NCBI RefSeq assembly: GCF_000711985.1
Contig: NZ_KL544005.1
Location: forward strand, 571,970 to 635,969
Reading direction: 5' to 3'
Source of the DNA: Rheinheimera texasensis DSM 17496
GTDB lineage: Bacteria; Pseudomonadota; Gammaproteobacteria; Enterobacterales; Alteromonadaceae
DNA: 64,000 bases
Below are positions 52,056 to 62,931 of the stretch, in pieces (within the stretch, counting starts at the first letter, position 1; each line of letters opens with the position of its first letter). The notes beneath the pieces are model-generated. The model made no database searches, was not told where the DNA came from, and saw only the letters and a program-made list of their open reading frames with translations. The position numbers and the translations under genes were made by a program.

Positions 52056-52310
52056 ATGAATTCCGGGGATCATCCTTCCCGAAATGGAAGTGACTCAATG
52101 ACCTACTGGCGTTTAGCCATGATTCATAAAATTTACTACGCAAAAGCACGTCAGGTTTGTTTTAAGTCTGTGGGACCATCTGAGTCTGGCTATTGGACAA
52201 AGATTTATTCGATATCAAATCAAGGCGTCATTTTCTTCGAAGATCGCTGCGCTTCACCGGAAGAGATAGTACTATTAGGGCCGGTGAACAATCCTGATAG
52301 CGGAGGTTAA
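52056..52310 (+). CDS. small hypothetical protein
   Basis: 84 residues, no recognised family. RQVCFKSVGPSESGYWTKIYSISNQGVIFFEDRCASPEEIVLLGPV looks like a small beta-rich fold with two cysteines. ATG at 52056 has GGGAG 9 bases upstream. It starts 4 bp after the preceding gene's stop, so the two are co-transcribed. Confidence 0.6.
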   Translation: MNSGDHPSRNGSDSMTYWRLAMIHKIYYAKARQVCFKSVGPSESGYWTKIYSISNQGVIFFEDRCASPEEIVLLGPVNNPDSGG

Positions 52311-52311
52311 C

Positions 52312-52509
52312 ATGCCTACACAGAGCTCATTCGTAAAGCAGGTCCATTTAAATAGCATTGAGAACATGCTTAAACGCGGTAAGAAACCTGAATCGATAGT
52401 CTCCCACCTGAAAGCGGTTTGGTGCGAAGAAAACGAAATTGAGCAATTAATCAACGAAGCACAATCTAAACTCAAAAATGAAAAATTTCAAAAACCACCC
52501 GCCAATTGA
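52312..52509 (+). CDS. small hypothetical protein
   Basis: 65 residues, probably helical: KQVHLNSIENMLKRGKKPESIVSHLKAVWCEENEIEQLINEAQSKL. No family recognised. GGAGG lies 5 bases before the ATG and one base separates it from the preceding gene. A DNA-binding or regulatory role cannot be shown. Confidence 0.6.
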   Translation: MPTQSSFVKQVHLNSIENMLKRGKKPESIVSHLKAVWCEENEIEQLINEAQSKLKNEKFQKPPAN

Positions 52510-52532
52510 AATTATTGAATGAATTGAATTAG

Positions 52533-54956
52533 TTAAACATTGTTCATCAATGCATCAAGGATCGGGATGGGCTTCCCAAGGCCAAAGCCTTGTCCGTATT
52601 CAACTCCCATGTCCCGAAGCATCATGCCGGTTGCATCATCACTGACAAACTCAGCAATAGTCTTTTTGCCAAGACTATGCGCAATATCAGAAATTGCTTT
52701 AACCATGACGGCATCGGTGTGGTTATGCTGCATATTCCGGACAAAAGAGCCATCTATCTTAACGTAGTCCACCTGCATATCCCTTAAATATCCAAACGAA
52801 CTCATACCGACCCCAAAGTCGTCTAACGAGAAGGTGCAACCAAGCTGTCTGAGCTCAGCAATAAAGGCTTGTGCCTGAGCAAGATTACTCACTGCAGCAG
52901 TTTCGGTAATTTCAAAACAAATGATTGATTTTGAGACAGAGAAACCTTGAAGCAGTTGCTTTACTTGTTGCAGAAACAATTGATCGCCTAAAGAGGTTCC
53001 AGAGATATTAATGGCAACCTTACCTATTTTATCCAGTCTCTGCCCAAACTGTTCCAGTTTATGCAACACTCGCTCAATGACCCATAAATCAATTTCTTTC
53101 ATCATGCCCTGACGTTCAGCCAACGGAATAAACACTCCGGGACTCACCGGCGTGCCATCAGGCCGGAAAAGTCGCAGCAATACTTCCAATTGCACCAGCT
53201 CAATTGAGCGCAGGGGTACAATCGGTTGCGCATACAGTTCAAAGCCATCATTGAGTAAAGCTGCTCTGACTAACTGGAGACAATTGCGCTCTTCTTCAAG
53301 ATGGTCTAGTGCCGATTGTTGCTCTCCGACAATAAAATATCGGTTCCTTCCACTGGCTTTTGCCAGATAACAACCCGCATCAGCGGCTTTTAGCGCCGAT
53401 GGTACATCAGGAAAAGATCCGTCCAACGAGACAACACCGATGCTGGCGCCAATAGAGAATGCCTGCTCGTCCCACATAAACCTGAACTGGGCAATACGCT
53501 CGAACAAAGTTTTAAGTCTCAATTTAACTGCATCCAGATCTGTATCTTTCAACAGCATACAAAACTCATCACCACCAACCCTGGCCAATACATCCTTTTC
53601 AAGTAGTACAGATTTTAAAATACCCGCAGTTCGCTTTAACAATTCATCGCCGGCAAGATGGCCACAGGTATCATTGACTACCTTGAAATGGTCCATATCG
53701 ATGTAGCAGAGATGACATGGCTCTGACTGCTGCAGTGTGCTTTCAAGTTGCTGACTAAAAGCATACCGGTTAAGTAAACCGGTAAGTTGGTCATGATTAG
53801 CCTGGTACATTATTTTCTGCTGCAGCTGCTGCTCCTTCGAGACGTCCTGCAAGGTTACCGCCACCCCTTCCGGCATTGGAACAATCTGCAATTTCAGCCA
53901 CACCTGCTGCTCATTTCTTTTAATTTTCAGCAATTGAAAGTACGGAGTATGAGACTCAAGTACCTGAGTCATTAAAGTCTCAAACGCATCCAACCCAAGC
54001 AAACGACCAACTAGGACCGCAGGGGTTGCCGCTTTTGTAATTTGTCCCGACATTCGTATAGCAACACTATTGCAACTAAACAACTCAAATTCGTGAGCAT
54101 TCTTAGATCTGGACTTTTTGAAGATGAACATAGCATCCGGAGAAACGTCTGCTGCGGAACGATAGACTAAATTGAGTGCTGAAATTTCATTTCTTTGCTG
54201 CATCCAACGGGCTAAACCTGCGCTAACCAGCAGTGATCCGATAAAGCCATAAAGCAGTAATAACTCGAGTGAACTAATTTTTTGTTCTTTACTCTGCGCG
54301 GCTAAAGTCCAGCTTCCACCAGCAAAACTCAGTGCAAGCTCAACCTGTGGGTACTCACTATCAAACTCACCGCTGGTAAAAAGTATGGTGTTTTCTGCCT
54401 GAACGTTAAACGCGACAGCTCTTTCCTGCCAATCTGCGGTCAACGCCGCAATAATGGCTCTCGGATCCATTAACATAACGGCACGCCATTGTTGTTTTGT
54501 GCCCTGTAATATCTGCTGTTGGTAAATGACCAGCGTTCTGTTGCCACTTTTGGTCAAATATCCATTGGCGGTTCGAGCTGTAATGCTAAATCGGACATCT
54601 GACCCGGCCATTCGCGAGGTCTGCTGAATGGTCCAAACCAACTGTTGTTGTTGATCATACAACCAAAGATCATAGATACCGGGCAACATTTTCATCAGGC
54701 TACGGCCCTGAACATTAAACCAATCAACTTGATTTGCATTCGACAAAGGCCAGTTACCCGCCAAAGCGTCTAAAGCTCTGGTTCTGTCAGCTGCAACTAT
54801 GGTCAAAGCTGTCGATAGCTGTTCGGCCAAGGTAGCAGCTCTGAGTCTGTTAGTTTCAATTTCAGTGGAGCGGGTATGTAACGACCATAAGGCCGAGCAA
54901 GAAAACAGAATTAGAAATGACAGAAGAAAAATCGTTTTGCTCGTCAGTTGGGTCAT
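52533..54956 (-). CDS. membrane-bound GGDEF-EAL c-di-GMP protein
   Basis: About 807 residues. An N-terminal helix (TIFLLSFLILFSCSALWSL) and a second near residue 240 (LLLLYGFIGSLLVSAGLA) enclose a periplasmic sensor domain. A PAS-like segment follows (about 260-380), then GGDEF (about 395-550) with an intact RVGGDEF and no upstream RxxD inhibitory site, then EAL (about 570-805). The EAL part keeps LEVLLRL, SLDDFGVGMSSFGYL and VDYVKIDGSFV, so phosphodiesterase activity is expected. ATG at 54956 has AGG 5 bases upstream; ATG at 54968 is an alternative. Confidence 0.85.
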   Translation of the reverse strand: MTQLTSKTIFLLSFLILFSCSALWSLHTRSTEIETNRLRAATLAEQLSTALTIVAADRTRALDALAGNWPLSNANQVDWFNVQGRSLMKMLPGIYDLWLYDQQQQLVWTIQQTSRMAGSDVRFSITARTANGYLTKSGNRTLVIYQQQILQGTKQQWRAVMLMDPRAIIAALTADWQERAVAFNVQAENTILFTSGEFDSEYPQVELALSFAGGSWTLAAQSKEQKISSLELLLLYGFIGSLLVSAGLARWMQQRNEISALNLVYRSAADVSPDAMFIFKKSRSKNAHEFELFSCNSVAIRMSGQITKAATPAVLVGRLLGLDAFETLMTQVLESHTPYFQLLKIKRNEQQVWLKLQIVPMPEGVAVTLQDVSKEQQLQQKIMYQANHDQLTGLLNRYAFSQQLESTLQQSEPCHLCYIDMDHFKVVNDTCGHLAGDELLKRTAGILKSVLLEKDVLARVGGDEFCMLLKDTDLDAVKLRLKTLFERIAQFRFMWDEQAFSIGASIGVVSLDGSFPDVPSALKAADAGCYLAKASGRNRYFIVGEQQSALDHLEEERNCLQLVRAALLNDGFELYAQPIVPLRSIELVQLEVLLRLFRPDGTPVSPGVFIPLAERQGMMKEIDLWVIERVLHKLEQFGQRLDKIGKVAINISGTSLGDQLFLQQVKQLLQGFSVSKSIICFEITETAAVSNLAQAQAFIAELRQLGCTFSLDDFGVGMSSFGYLRDMQVDYVKIDGSFVRNMQHNHTDAVMVKAISDIAHSLGKKTIAEFVSDDATGMMLRDMGVEYGQGFGLGKPIPILDALMNNV

Positions 54957-55127
54957 ATGTACCTGCATAAGAGAATACGGAAGTCCATTTCCGTCAAATC
55001 AAACGACCTGATTCGAGCGTCAGATAAACTGGCAGAAGCCAGGGAGGTCAATACCTCCCTATCTTCTTAACAATCCATGACAGAATAGTGACGACATCAT
55101 CGGATGACAGAGGTTTTTGCAGATCTT

Positions 55128-57047
55128 CTAAAGTTTAAACTGTGTCGTTAAAGCAGTTAACTCGGAGGCCAGGCGTAATAGTTCGTCTGCACTGCGTTTA
55201 ACTTGATTGGCATCGTCCACACTATCCCGGAAGCCTTCAGACATTTGCTGGACTTGTTTGGATATATCCTGACTCACCAAAGATTGCTCTTCGGTGGCCG
55301 CTGCAACTTGCTCATTCATCTGTTGAAGGCTGTTGACCTGGCTACCTATCGCCGCCAAATCAGTAAATGCATCTTCAGTGCCCTGCACCGACATATCGGC
55401 TTTACTGACGGCCTGCTTGACGGTGCTTACTGCGACCTCGGTTTGTTCAACTAAACTTTTAATCAATTTCTGAATTTCATTAGCAGAATGTTGGGTCCTA
55501 CTCGCTAAACTTCTGACTTCATCCGCCACCACGACAAAACCGCGCCCCTGCTCCCCTGCCCTCGCAGCTTCGATAGCTGCGTTCAGTGCCAACAAGTTGG
55601 TTTGTTCAGAAACGTTGTAAATCACGTCCAGAATTTGTGTGATGTCTTGTGTCTTAGCGGACAAGTCACTCACGGTCCCACCGACCAGATCCATATCATC
55701 CGCCAGTTGATTGAGAGCTTGTTGTGACGTCTGCATCTTCGTCAAAGCATTTTGTGTGCTGTGGTTTGTTTGCTGGGTGGTCGACGCCGTACGAGCCGCA
55801 TTTCTTGCGATCTCTTGTACAGTCAGGTGCATTTGTTCCATTGAACTTTGCACCTGTTCACCTACACCGTATTGATAGGAATTTGACTGCACAGATTGGT
55901 CAGCCTGCTGATTCAAACCTTGAGCATACTCAGATAGATGCGAAGCGTTGGCACGGATGCGGGTAACCAGTGACGCAAGCTGAACAACAAATTGATTAAA
56001 CCCGCCAGCCAGTTGATCGAGCTCTTTGCCATATTGCAAATCAATCCGGGTGGTGAGATCTGCTTCTTTGCCAGACAGCTGTGAAAATACATTCGCAATG
56101 TGGTCGATAGGCCGGGTAATCGACTTACTGAGCCAAAAAGCAAACAGGAAGCCAAGGATCCCAATCACCAAAGCCATCATCAGCATTCTGGATTGTACGT
56201 GATACAGACTGGAGTAGAATTCGTCAGCCGGCACCTGACCTATTAACTGCCAGCCGGTTGAAGGCATTTGCACTGACACCCACAGGTAATCTTTATCCTG
56301 CATCGACTGGCGATAGACTTCGCCGTTTTGCAGCTTGTTTAAGTTCTGTGCTACCTCTGTCGGTAAAAAATCTACCAGTGCCGTACCGATTTTTTCTTCC
56401 GGGTGAATGACAACTTTGCCATCTGGCCCGAGCAAAAATACAAAGCCGGTTTCCTGAATACGAAAACCTTTGATCATTTCGACCATATCATCGAGCGACC
56501 TGGCAACGCCTGATAAACCCCTGCCATCTGGCTGCTGGTAGTTGACGAAAATCTGGTAACCGACCTCTGCACTGTTGTAAACGCTGACTTGTGTCTGCTG
56601 ACGAGACTCTTTAAAGGCAAAGAACCAGCCATCCTGATCCGGTGTTAAGCGACGCAAAAAGCCACGTTCATTCCAGTAGTCACCGGTATCCCGATCACAA
56701 AATGAGGCCGCTTGTAACTGATGCGCCTGTCTTATTGATGCGAGTTCCTGTACCAGCCGCTGCTCAGTCTCTGGCGTTTTGCCATCGACAAGCATTTGCT
56801 GGGCCATCGCAGAGGACGCCAGTTGCTTGGCTATATTCTGTAAGCCATTGATCCGCTGTTCGATATTATCTTTAATCTGCGCAAGTTCGATCGGCAGATC
56901 TTTGGCGACTCGTTGCTCTATGTATTGGCTGCTTAGGAACCAGTTGGTCAGAGTCAGCCCTGCGGTCACAATCACCAGCGTCGCTATTAATCCAGACAGA
57001 ATTCTGGCCCGGATCGACACCTTTTTTGTCGATGTTGAAGTATTCAC
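55128..57047 (-). CDS. methyl-accepting chemotaxis protein
   Basis: 639 residues. Two membrane helices ([23 protein letters not shown] and [18 protein letters not shown]) flank a dCache-type periplasmic sensor (about 40-285). A HAMP domain lies near 305-360, and the cytoplasmic signalling tip is [34 protein letters not shown] (split across about 490-525). The start is a GTG at 57047. The ligand cannot be read from sequence, and no other chemotaxis gene is adjacent. Confidence 0.88.
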   Translation of the reverse strand: MNTSTSTKKVSIRARILSGLIATLVIVTAGLTLTNWFLSSQYIEQRVAKDLPIELAQIKDNIEQRINGLQNIAKQLASSAMAQQMLVDGKTPETEQRLVQELASIRQAHQLQAASFCDRDTGDYWNERGFLRRLTPDQDGWFFAFKESRQQTQVSVYNSAEVGYQIFVNYQQPDGRGLSGVARSLDDMVEMIKGFRIQETGFVFLLGPDGKVVIHPEEKIGTALVDFLPTEVAQNLNKLQNGEVYRQSMQDKDYLWVSVQMPSTGWQLIGQVPADEFYSSLYHVQSRMLMMALVIGILGFLFAFWLSKSITRPIDHIANVFSQLSGKEADLTTRIDLQYGKELDQLAGGFNQFVVQLASLVTRIRANASHLSEYAQGLNQQADQSVQSNSYQYGVGEQVQSSMEQMHLTVQEIARNAARTASTTQQTNHSTQNALTKMQTSQQALNQLADDMDLVGGTVSDLSAKTQDITQILDVIYNVSEQTNLLALNAAIEAARAGEQGRGFVVVADEVRSLASRTQHSANEIQKLIKSLVEQTEVAVSTVKQAVSKADMSVQGTEDAFTDLAAIGSQVNSLQQMNEQVAAATEEQSLVSQDISKQVQQMSEGFRDSVDDANQVKRSADELLRLASELTALTTQFKL

Positions 57048-57159
57048 TTTGCCTACACCTTAAAGACAGAAAATGCCCGATTTTATGGCTCTTTGATGAT
57101 AAATTGCTTTCATTTGTCGCTAAATACCGTAAAAAATTGATTAAAATCGGCGAATTGAG

Positions 57160-57588
57160 TTAATTTTCTACAGCTGGAGGAAGTTCAGCAATAATGCGAA
57201 AACGCTGATCAGCAAGTTCGCGGGGTAAATAACCTATGGTTTGGGGATGTTGCAGAATATACGCCTCTACCCCCACGCTATCCTGCAGCTCAACCGGGGG
57301 AGTACCGTTGCCGGTGAACAACAATTTTGCCCAAATCCCAATGTATTGGCTCTCAGAAACTTTTAATACATGTTTTACAAAGGCTGCACGCTCTGCTGTG
57401 CCCTCCGCATACATGACAGGAAGGGCTTTTGCACCATCAGAAAAAGTACTGCTTTGACCCAGATATATTTTGCGGATATCTGCAAGAGTCAGCTGCTGCG
57501 GATTATCACGACTAACTACAACGACGAGGTCTGCCCGGCTAAGCATTGGCAGCAATAACAGCACCAGGCACATAATGGTTGTTTTCAT
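57160..57588 (-). CDS. small PstS-like periplasmic binding protein
   Basis: 142 residues with a signal peptide (MKTTIMCLVLLLLPMLSRA). The mature part begins DLVVVVSRDNPQQLTLADIRKIYLGQSSTFSDGAKALPVMY, the pattern of short PstS-like phosphate-binding-domain proteins, about half the normal PstS length. It overlaps nothing but starts 8 bp after the porin gene's stop, with AAGGG 5 bases before the ATG. In such pairs the porin and binding protein are thought to act together, though this is inferred. Confidence 0.75.
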   Translation of the reverse strand: MKTTIMCLVLLLLPMLSRADLVVVVSRDNPQQLTLADIRKIYLGQSSTFSDGAKALPVMYAEGTAERAAFVKHVLKVSESQYIGIWAKLLFTGNGTPPVELQDSVGVEAYILQHPQTIGYLPRELADQRFRIIAELPPAVEN

Positions 57589-57596
57589 TGCGGCCC

Positions 57597-58748
57597 TTAA
57601 AACGAAAAGTCTAGCGAGACTGCAAGCGCCGTTGCATCGGTATCACCATCGCGATTGCGGTCAATAAATACAGGCGCATCACCTTTATCCGAAAACAACG
57701 TCAATTCGGTTTTTAATGCAACACGAGGCGCCAAATCGTAACGCAAGCCCAGACCAGTTGACTGGTAATGATCATCAAGACGAAGCGGATCCACTGCCCA
57801 GCGCTGTGTCCCTTTAAATCCAGATAAGTACACATAAGGTGTCCAAAGTTCAGCCTTGTAAGCTACCGATGTAAACCAGGATTTGTAGATTTTCTGGTAA
57901 TAGTTCCACTCGGCTACCACGAAGAAGTTTTTCAAATCCAGTTGTACCGAGCCATCGAGAAATCGCGTCGGTAGCCATTCATCGCCAAACCGTAACCGAT
58001 ATCCATTGGGGGAGATGTCATAGTAGGAGAAGTTTTCCCGACCTTTGAGGTAACTAAAGCGCAAGGTCAACCAGTCAATACTGTTTTCCAGCACCAATCC
58101 CCGCATATCACGGTAAAATTTGGTTGTATGGATATCACCAAGTCCGACAAAATCCCCAACGATATTGAACTTCTGCTCATTTTTATACTGTTCAATCGCC
58201 GTGATAAGTCGGTTTGGATCAGTATCGCGTTGTCCGCTGTAAATTGTGAACTTTGTACTTCCTGCCTGCCAATTCCAGCGCTGACTCAGCATCACACCAT
58301 CAAATTCAGTGACTGCAAGTGAATACGCATCTGATGGCACCCGTAACCATGGATAGGTCACACCAACATCCATCACATCAGAGTATTGATAGACAGGTAA
58401 GCGCAAACGCCCCACTTTTAATTGCCGGTCGGACGAAAGTGTCAGCGCGCCATACAACCATGCAACTTTAGGTTCAAACTGATCGTGCCCACGCGCGACA
58501 AACTGCCCGACAAAATCCCACTGCTCTGCGAGCGCATAGTTCGCCTGTAGTGCCAGACGGCTTTCGCTCATCAACTCTAAACCTTGCTGATATTGACCTG
58601 CACCTTCGGGTAAACGAGCCCAATAGCCATCCCCAGACAAGACTGTGCCGCCGACAATGGAACCAAAGCCAGAAACCTGTAAATCCCCCGCCCGGGCTGA
58701 GGCCACGGCGAACAACAAAACAAATAGAGAAAACCGACAGAACTGCAT
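57597..58748 (-). CDS. porin-like outer-membrane protein
   Basis: About 383 residues. Signal peptide MQFCRFSLFVLLFAVASARAG, then beta-strand pattern with terminal Phe (ALAVSLDFSF). MSESRLALQANYALAEQWDFVGQFVAR, DVGVTYPWLRVPSDAYSL and LKTELTLFSDKGDAP resemble the second porin-like gene at 62932, so the two are paralogues. ATG at 58748 gives the clean signal peptide; a GTG at 58785-58787 has a possible GGA site and would extend it. Downstream is the PstS-like gene. Confidence 0.72.
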   Translation of the reverse strand: MQFCRFSLFVLLFAVASARAGDLQVSGFGSIVGGTVLSGDGYWARLPEGAGQYQQGLELMSESRLALQANYALAEQWDFVGQFVARGHDQFEPKVAWLYGALTLSSDRQLKVGRLRLPVYQYSDVMDVGVTYPWLRVPSDAYSLAVTEFDGVMLSQRWNWQAGSTKFTIYSGQRDTDPNRLITAIEQYKNEQKFNIVGDFVGLGDIHTTKFYRDMRGLVLENSIDWLTLRFSYLKGRENFSYYDISPNGYRLRFGDEWLPTRFLDGSVQLDLKNFFVVAEWNYYQKIYKSWFTSVAYKAELWTPYVYLSGFKGTQRWAVDPLRLDDHYQSTGLGLRYDLAPRVALKTELTLFSDKGDAPVFIDRNRDGDTDATALAVSLDFSF

Positions 58749-58847
58749 GGGGAATAACTTGTAGATCGTAACCTGATGACTTCTCACTTTATGGCTGTCC
58801 CATTACAAAAATATGGCAGTCGTTTATCGACCCCACTTTTCAGACAA

Positions 58848-58873
58848 CAAAAAAAGAGCCTCAATTGAGGCTC
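58848..58873 (-). terminator. terminator after the alpha/beta hydrolase gene
   Basis: GAGCCTCAA pairs with TTGAGGCTC without a loop gap (58856-58873), followed on the minus strand by seven Ts. It lies 170 bp past the hydrolase stop. The other 150 bp of this gap show nothing notable. Confidence 0.75.
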
Positions 58874-59043
58874 AAAGACAAGGAATAGACGTACAAAAAC
58901 AGGAACGGGAGTCCCAGACACACTTTCGCGGAATTTCCCTACATTATTCTGAAGAAAATAAGAAAATTCCGTGAATATCAGCAACACATGAAATAATTCA
59001 CAAAATAAAACTGTCGGGGTGTACCGGTAAGTTGCTACACAAT

Positions 59044-60348
59044 TTACTGTTTTCCCGAGGAGGATTCCCAACTCAATGCAGTCGGCATGCCTTTAACATA
59101 ACCAGGCCAGAGTGAAGTCAGTTCCTTTTGCTGCAAAAGATCACACCGCGCTTTAATAGATTTCACATGGCAATCCAGCATCGCCAGCGCGAAATGACGG
59201 TTGATATCATTGAGGGTATCCGTTGCCCAATTCGCTTCTTGGTAATGTGCAAAGTCCCCTGCCAACTTTCTGCTCACCACTGGTGCTGGGTGCGGCGCAA
59301 TATTATGACCCGCATGATGATAGGTCAGGAAATACTTGTGCTTACTGCCCGTCTGCTCATACAAGTGACGCATGCCGTCATAGCCGGACACATCATCTTT
59401 ATCACCAGCCAGATACATCACAGGTACCTTGATGTTTTTCAATGCCGATGCTGAAAACAGCTGATGCTGACCACCCCAAGGGGCTATGGCGATCGCCGCT
59501 TTCCAAGCTGGCGCAACTTTAACCTCTGATGGCAGCTGACCACCGGCACAGCTGTTCAGTTTCTGCTGTAACGCCTGATTGGCACCACTATCTTTGACGC
59601 CAGTAAATGCAGCAATACTCTGCTCAGTGAAGGCAAAACAACCCCCAACCGTATTGATGGCACCATAGCCCCCCATTGAGTAGCCAATGACCGCAGCAGC
59701 ATTCTTATCGACTTTGCCTTCGATAAATTGCAGGTCTGGGTTACCGGACTGGCGCAATGCGTCCAACACAAATTGCTGATCACGAGACCGATGATACAAA
59801 GTGTTCAGAAACCCCGCATAAGGCGCTTTTTTCTGATCAATTTCGGCATAGGTTGAATGCATATGGTCAATTGCAGCGACAAGATACCCGTGCGAAGCAA
59901 GATGCTCCCCCAGATAAAACATGAGCGCTCTATTGCCAGGATAACCATGCGAGATCACAACGACTGGCAGCGGCTGTGCGGTGTCAGGTTCAGCATTCCG
60001 GTAAGCATTACCTTGAATAATAAAAGCCTGCTGGCTTTTGGTCATACTGGTGTAATTGGCCATTCGGTGACCGCTAAGAAGTTTTGCCGGATACCAAAGT
60101 TCAACAGTCAGTTTTCTGGGGCCACTTTGTTGGCTAGTTAAATCAAGTTGGTTTTCGTGCATCAGTTCTACTGTGCGCACACCAACAGGGAATGAGCCGG
60201 GTTGCGATAAGGCTGGACGCATTTCTGCTGGTTTTGCCAGATACAGCTGCTCTGGCGCAGTTTCAGCCTGACATTCTAGCGTTGCAGTCGAAGCGACCAA
60301 CATAAGCGTAAAAATTTTCCGAACAGTTTGACGAGATGGAACAAACAT
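59044..60348 (-). CDS. exported alpha/beta hydrolase (PAF-acetylhydrolase/lipase-like)
   Basis: About 434 residues. A signal peptide (KIFTLMLVASTATLECQA) precedes an alpha/beta hydrolase fold. The oxyanion strand is PLPVVVISHGYPGNRALMFYL, the nucleophile elbow is AAVIGYSMGGYGAINT (GYSMG), an acid lies in MYLAGDKDDVSGYDG and the His in YHHAGHNIAPH. The similarity is to chlorophyllase- and PAF-acetylhydrolase-like enzymes. Substrate unknown. ATG at 60348 is chosen because AGAGG lies 5 bases upstream and the terminator of the next gene occupies the region before it. Confidence 0.78.
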   Translation of the reverse strand: MFVPSRQTVRKIFTLMLVASTATLECQAETAPEQLYLAKPAEMRPALSQPGSFPVGVRTVELMHENQLDLTSQQSGPRKLTVELWYPAKLLSGHRMANYTSMTKSQQAFIIQGNAYRNAEPDTAQPLPVVVISHGYPGNRALMFYLGEHLASHGYLVAAIDHMHSTYAEIDQKKAPYAGFLNTLYHRSRDQQFVLDALRQSGNPDLQFIEGKVDKNAAAVIGYSMGGYGAINTVGGCFAFTEQSIAAFTGVKDSGANQALQQKLNSCAGGQLPSEVKVAPAWKAAIAIAPWGGQHQLFSASALKNIKVPVMYLAGDKDDVSGYDGMRHLYEQTGSKHKYFLTYHHAGHNIAPHPAPVVSRKLAGDFAHYQEANWATDTLNDINRHFALAMLDCHVKSIKARCDLLQQKELTSLWPGYVKGMPTALSWESSSGKQ

Positions 60349-60367
60349 AAGCGCCTCTAAATCTATG

Positions 60368-60401
60368 AAAAAGGCAGCAACCAGAACTGGCACTGCCTTT
60401 T
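60368..60401 (-). terminator. terminator after the TonB-receptor locus
   Basis: AAAGGCAG (60369-60376) pairs with CTGCCTTT (60393-60400), and on the minus strand runs into TTTTTC. It lies 12 bp past the TonB-receptor stop and 20 bp before the hydrolase start. Confidence 0.75.
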
Positions 60402-60412
60402 ATATGGCTGAA

Positions 60413-62740
60413 TTACATAAAGTTTTGACGGAATTCAATCCCAACCTGACGAGGAGCACCGGCAATAAAACTTGGGTAACCAAAGGCACCGCCAGTATTT
60501 CCGGCATCAACCAGATACTCTTTGTCAAACAGGTTTGTGGCATACAAAGTCACAGACCAATTGGCAGAGGTTTGTTCAAGGCCTAAACGCACACTGGTTT
60601 GTTGTACTGCACCCTGGCTGATATCAAAACCTGCCACAGGCGCATTCGCTTCTTCAAAGAAGATGTCACTGCGGAAGCTGTACAACATTGAACCATTCAG
60701 GCGATAGTTTGCAGACAAGTCTTTTGCAAGCAGCAATCCTGTCCCTGCGGTGTACTCTGGTTGCAAACGGAAACGTTTCCCGGCCAGGTTACCGTTACTG
60801 CTATCGTCATCAATCTTGGCGTCAAGCCATGCCAGATTTGTGAACCACTCGACCGAATCAGTCAGTCCCAACGATATCTCAGCCTCGATCCCCACGTTTT
60901 TGGCCTGACCCGCATTGGCAATATAGGTATTACCGGCGCTATCACGCAGTGAAACCTGGAAATCACGGTAGTCCTGTGAAAACGCGGACAAGGCATAACG
61001 CAGTCCATTATCAGCAGTATTGCCTTTGATACCCGCTTCATAGTTCCATAATGTCTCTGCCGGTACTTCATTGACGCGTGGTACCACGCCTGCAGGACTA
61101 TTCATTGAACCTACATCAACCACTTCTGAGCGACGGCCTTTGGAGACTGTGGCATATAGATTCATCGACTCGTTCAACCGGTACAGCGCGTTGAATCGAG
61201 GTAACCAGGCATCGTAATTACCATCAGCGCTAAATTGCTTGCCACCTGTTGATGCAATTGGCAGTAAAGGCGCGCCAGCTAATACTGACCGGGCAAAATC
61301 AGAGGAATATCGACTGGTTTTATCTTCGTCGACATAACGTAAACCTGCGGTCAGTTCCCATTGCTCAGTCAGCTGGTAACTCATATCAGCAAAAATTGAA
61401 ATGGACTGATTATCGCCAAAGTTCTGATAGACCCCCTGATAAGGCAGTTGCTGAAAGCGGCCTTGTGTCAGTATTGGTGTCAACACATTCACTGTACCGT
61501 CCGGATTAATACAAGGCTTGCCGCCAGGCAGACGACCGATACAATTCAGAAACACCGATTCTTCGGTGCTAAATGGCACCCGTTGCGAGCCTTCTTCGTC
61601 GAAATAGCTGATGCCAACAAAGCTGTTAAGTTGCTCTGCAGCATAGTTAAAGCGGAACTCCTGACTGAATTGCTCACCGCGTGCATCTTCGGCGAACTCC
61701 AAAAACCAGGCTTGTGTGCCGTCCGCGTCAAAAACTTCAAGCGAATCAAAGCGTCTTTGCGCGCTGATGCTGGTAAATTTCCATTGTGGGTTGAGATCCC
61801 AGTTTATGGTTAAATTCAGGTCGTCGACGGTGCGGTCTACCCCTAACTCAGATTTCCCGAAGACTGCAGCGGATACTGGACTACCACTTGCTTCGACAAA
61901 ACTATAGGGGCTGGTATCCCCACCAGTTGGCGCAAACCGGCGACTCTTAAATGCAGTCCCCGTATCGTTGTTTTCTTCGTGGTTGTATATCAAATCGATG
62001 AGCACCGTATCGCTGGGTGTAAAGCGCAGTGAGGCGCGAGCACCTAAACGGTCAATGCCATGCAGATCGGGTTGTGTTGCTGCAATATTTTTGACATAGC
62101 CATCACGCTCCCTGTAGGTAAATGCAAATCGACCTTGCATCGATTGCTGTCCACCGGTAATAAATCCTTGCATCTGTCGGGCCGCAAAATTACCAAATCC
62201 AGCACTGGTTGAGGCTTCAAACTATTCCTGCGGTTTGCGGGTGGTAACACTCAGCGCACCAACAGAGGCCGCGGTGCCAAATAACGTTGCCTGAGGGCCT
62301 TTCACAACTTCAACCCGCTCAATATCAAAGAGCTCGAAATAAGAACCGCGAGAGCGGGAAATATCTGTACCGTTGTAATAAACCGAGACTTTCGGGGCGG
62401 CTTGCGCCGAGCCACTATCTGAAGTGATCCCGCGGATCACAAAACCCGGATTATTCGGGCTTTGCTCCTGAATCACCAGACCCGGCGTAATATCGGATAA
62501 CACATCCAGATCTTGGATCCCTAGCTGTTCCAATGTTTCGCCATTAAAGGCACTGACCGTTACTGGCACATCCTGCAAAGGTTGCGCTCGCTTTTGCGTC
62601 GTTACCGTGATCCGCTCGATTTCGGCAATTGCCGCAGCCTCTTCAGCTACCACCGATGGCAATGCCTGAATAAAAAAAGCGCCCATGATACAAGTGCTGA
62701 GTAATTTTTTACGAAAAGGGAGGTAAGTTTTTGATTTCAT
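60413..62740 (-). pseudogene. TonB-dependent receptor interrupted by an in-frame amber codon
   Basis: A single reading frame of 775 codons with one TAG at 62222-62224. The N-terminal part (172 residues) has a signal peptide, a TonB box (IERITVTTQKR) and most of the plug (LGIQDLDVLSDITPGL, RGSYFELFDIERVEVVKGPQATLFGT, ending TTRKPQE). After the TAG the frame continues FEASTSAGFGNFAARQMQGF and the 22-strand barrel to the terminal VGIEFRQNFM. No frameshift or deletion is seen. A single base change from CAG (Gln), or readthrough, would explain it. AAGGAAC precedes the start. Substrate unknown; related receptors import siderophores or glycans. Confidence 0.85.
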
Positions 62741-62897
62741 AGCAAAGTTCCTTATAAAAGATCGAGGAACTTTAGAGATAAATAATTAACCTTTTGCTTA
62801 AAACTGGTGACAGATTGATTGCAATCATCAGTTCTTCGTGACAAAAAAACCACTGATAAAAACAATGCTCTATCAATGGTATAGCTTTTCAATAAAC

Positions 62898-62924
62898 CTG
62901 GAGAGACAGCAAGAGTCTCTCCAG
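62898..62924 (-). terminator. hairpin after the second porin-like gene
   Basis: CTGGAGAGAC (minus, 62924-62915) pairs with GTCTCTCCAG (62907-62898) around a 7-base loop, 8 bp past the stop. It is followed by GTTTATT, a weak T-tract. Confidence 0.6.
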
Positions 62925-62931
62925 TTATTAG

